Source of the DNA: Deltaproteobacteria bacterium
GTDB lineage: Bacteria > Myxococcota_C > UBA6777
DNA: 35,265 nucleotides
NCBI GenBank assembly: GCA_002731275.1
Contig: PCBK01000149.1
Span: 1 to 35,265 of the forward strand
Direction: 5' to 3'
The translations under genes and the position numbers were made by a program. The notes below the pieces were generated by a model. That model had not been told where the DNA came from and searched no databases. It saw only the letters and a program-made list of their open reading frames with translations. How positions within the stretch are numbered: the stretch's first letter is position 1; the number at the start of each line of letters is the position of its first letter. Below are positions 34,090 through 35,265 of the stretch, piece by piece.

Positions 34090-34638
34090 ATGAAACTTTG
34101 GAATATCTGTGTGTTGTTCGCTTTTGGTATGTTGTTGATGCCTATGGACGCGTCCGCCAAAGATGTCTGTGAAGAGGCGAGATTTGTCTGCCGCGCCAAC
34201 GGTGGTAGTATCGGTATTATCGCTGGGATGGAGAGAGAATGTGGTGGTAAGTGTCGCAAAAATTGTCGCCTGAAAAAGAGAGCCTGCAAAAAAGGTTGTG
34301 GTCCGAGCAACTGTCGCACGTACTGCAAGAGAAAACGTCTGAGAGGCAAGCGTCTTCGCACGTGTGCTCGCACCTGTCGAGCCAAACGCACTGTCTGCAA
34401 AAAGAAATGTCGCGCGGTGAAGCGTTCCTGTAAATCCATCTGCCGCAAGTACAACAAAACCTCACAATGCAAACGCGCACGCCGCGCCCTCTTTCCTCAC
34501 CTCCTGCGCGCTGCACAATGTACCATCTCATTCATGAGCCAAAACTACAACGGTGGTATCAACTGCATCAAGAACCGCGCCAAAGACTGGATCAAATGCG
34601 CCAAACTCGCCGCACAATGCCACAAACAAAACAAATAA
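34090..34638 (+). CDS. Secreted basic CX3C-repeat protein
   Basis: 182 aa. The signal peptide (MKLWNICVLFAFGMLLMP ... ASA) has a likely cut after ASA near residue 23. The mature part has at least six C-x3-C pairs: CRKNC, CKKGC, CRTYC, CARTC, CKKKC, CKSIC. They are spaced roughly 7-14 residues apart in Lys/Arg-rich sequence, with more Cys near the end. The pattern suits disulfide-stapled helical hairpins in the periplasm or outside the cell. The same pattern forms the tail of the zinc-ribbon protein at 20.4-22.4 kb. GGAG lies 6 bases before the ATG. No known family recognised. Confidence 0.7.
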   Translation: MKLWNICVLFAFGMLLMPMDASAKDVCEEARFVCRANGGSIGIIAGMERECGGKCRKNCRLKKRACKKGCGPSNCRTYCKRKRLRGKRLRTCARTCRAKRTVCKKKCRAVKRSCKSICRKYNKTSQCKRARRALFPHLLRAAQCTISFMSQNYNGGINCIKNRAKDWIKCAKLAAQCHKQNK

Positions 34639-34667
34639 CACCAAAGACCCGACACTGAAACAGCCAA

Positions 34668-35265
34668 TATACACGGGGGATTCTTAAAATCTTCTCCGGC
34701 GGACGTTGCACCAACGCAGCGCGCTGAACCACATTTGAACCCCTGCGGGGTTGGGGCTTTACTGCCTACAACGACCTTCTTGGAGGGACCAATCTACCGA
34801 TATATACGGGGGATACTAGAATGCTGTTCCGGCGGACGTTGCACTTGTGTCTCCGCAAACTCCCCTGGTTCCACCAAATCATCCCCTTCTTCGAGGCGGA
34901 TATAGCGAGGCCATATCCTTGGATTCCCTTTTGCTTTCGAGCTTTCAGTGGGTTTTTTGCGTCTTCACTTGCAATCATCCGCCTCTACAAACTCTCCACC
35001 CTGTCACTTCGTGACATCCCTCCTCTCAAGCCTTTCGAGAGGAGGGACCATTCATCCGATATATACGAATTTTAGCTATAAAACTGATCCGGCGGACGTT
35101 GCACTTGTGTCTCCGCAAACTCCCCTGAATCCACAAGTTCATCCCCTCCTTTCAGGCGTATGTCGCAGGCGACATCCTTGGATTCCCTTTTGCTTTCGAG
35201 CTTTCAGTGGGTTTTTTGCGTCTTCACTTGCAATCATCCGCCTCTACAAACTCTCCACCCTGTCA
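34668..35265. repeat. Structured repeat, 259-bp tandem unit plus a partial copy
   Basis: Units begin GGAGGGACCA at 34782 and 35041. Bases 34917-35006 and 35176-35265 are identical over 90 bp, and 34829-34867 equals 35089-35127. A partial copy of the 5' module (TATACACGGGGGAT ... CCGGCGGACGTTGCAC) starts near 34670. Hairpins include CCCTCCTCTC/GAGAGGAGGG (35018-35047) and GGATAT/ATATCC in copy 1, which is replaced by ATGTCGC/GCGACAT at the same place in copy 2. The array runs off the window. Confidence 0.9.

Noticed and set aside
34821-35075. 84-aa frame within the right-edge repeat
   Set aside because: It crosses the repeat-unit boundary, the hairpin changes between copies would alter the frame, and no ribosome site precedes it.

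Overview
The window joins two different kinds of DNA. Bases 1 to about 19757 look like most of the early half of an integrated temperate phage or phage-like element. Bases 19757 to 35265 look like chromosome of a Gram-negative host, probably Myxococcota or a related former deltaproteobacterial lineage. The host guess rests on an rpoN-ptsN-rapZ-HPr cluster, MJ0042-type zinc-ribbon proteins with a membrane anchor and TPR-like helices, a PEGA plus AgmX-like protein, and a large Cys-rich lipoprotein with many short disulfide-type repeats. This is inference from gene content; there is no rRNA in the window.

Phage part. A tyrosine integrase (18571-19668) ends 88 bases from the 3' end of a tRNA-Leu(UAA) gene on the opposite strand (19757-19840), the usual layout of an element inserted in a tRNA 3' end. 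The element therefore extends left past base 1, and its other attachment site and its structural genes are not in view. A divergent switch lies at 15.14-15.30 kb: a Cro-like protein on the minus strand and a CI-like XRE repressor on the plus strand. Repeated dyad sites (AATTwTGA-N5-TCAwAATT) overlap good promoters for both the leftward early operon and the rightward excision/integration operon. The leftward operon runs cro, an uncharacterised DNA-metabolism-like protein, RecD2-type helicase, TOPRIM-DUF927 primase/helicase, then a 300-base non-coding gap, then XRE, Dam methylase, about ten small uncharacterised proteins, a ribbon-helix-helix protein behind a 38-bp perfect palindrome, a zinc-ribbon candidate small terminase, and a terminase ATPase that stops before a nuclease domain.

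The most striking non-coding feature is the gap at 8.04-8.30 kb. About ten copies of a GTGCTAC-like heptamer are arranged almost as a mirror image about position 8170, with 10-bp spacing inside the outer clusters and an alternating purine/pyrimidine tract at the centre. I read it as a candidate phage replication origin or a looping operator. Two tRNA-derived fragments (T-arm plus partial acceptor, no normal anticodon arm) also sit inside the phage.

Host part, all minus strand except the last gene: a zinc-ribbon/transmembrane protein ending in a Cys/Arg-rich CX3C domain; an operon of DUF192 lipoprotein, Cys-rich lipoprotein and Nudix CoA pyrophosphatase; the PEGA/AgmX protein; a long zinc-ribbon/TPR protein; and HPr, RapZ, PtsN and RpoN. 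A plus-strand secreted protein (34090-34638) carries the same CX3C-rich basic pattern. The host intergenic regions hold several repeat families: 26-bp and 38-bp tandem repeats, a 20-base sequence shared in inverted orientation between 20.1 and 26.9 kb, and a 259-bp tandem unit at the right edge whose copies differ in sequence but keep a hairpin.
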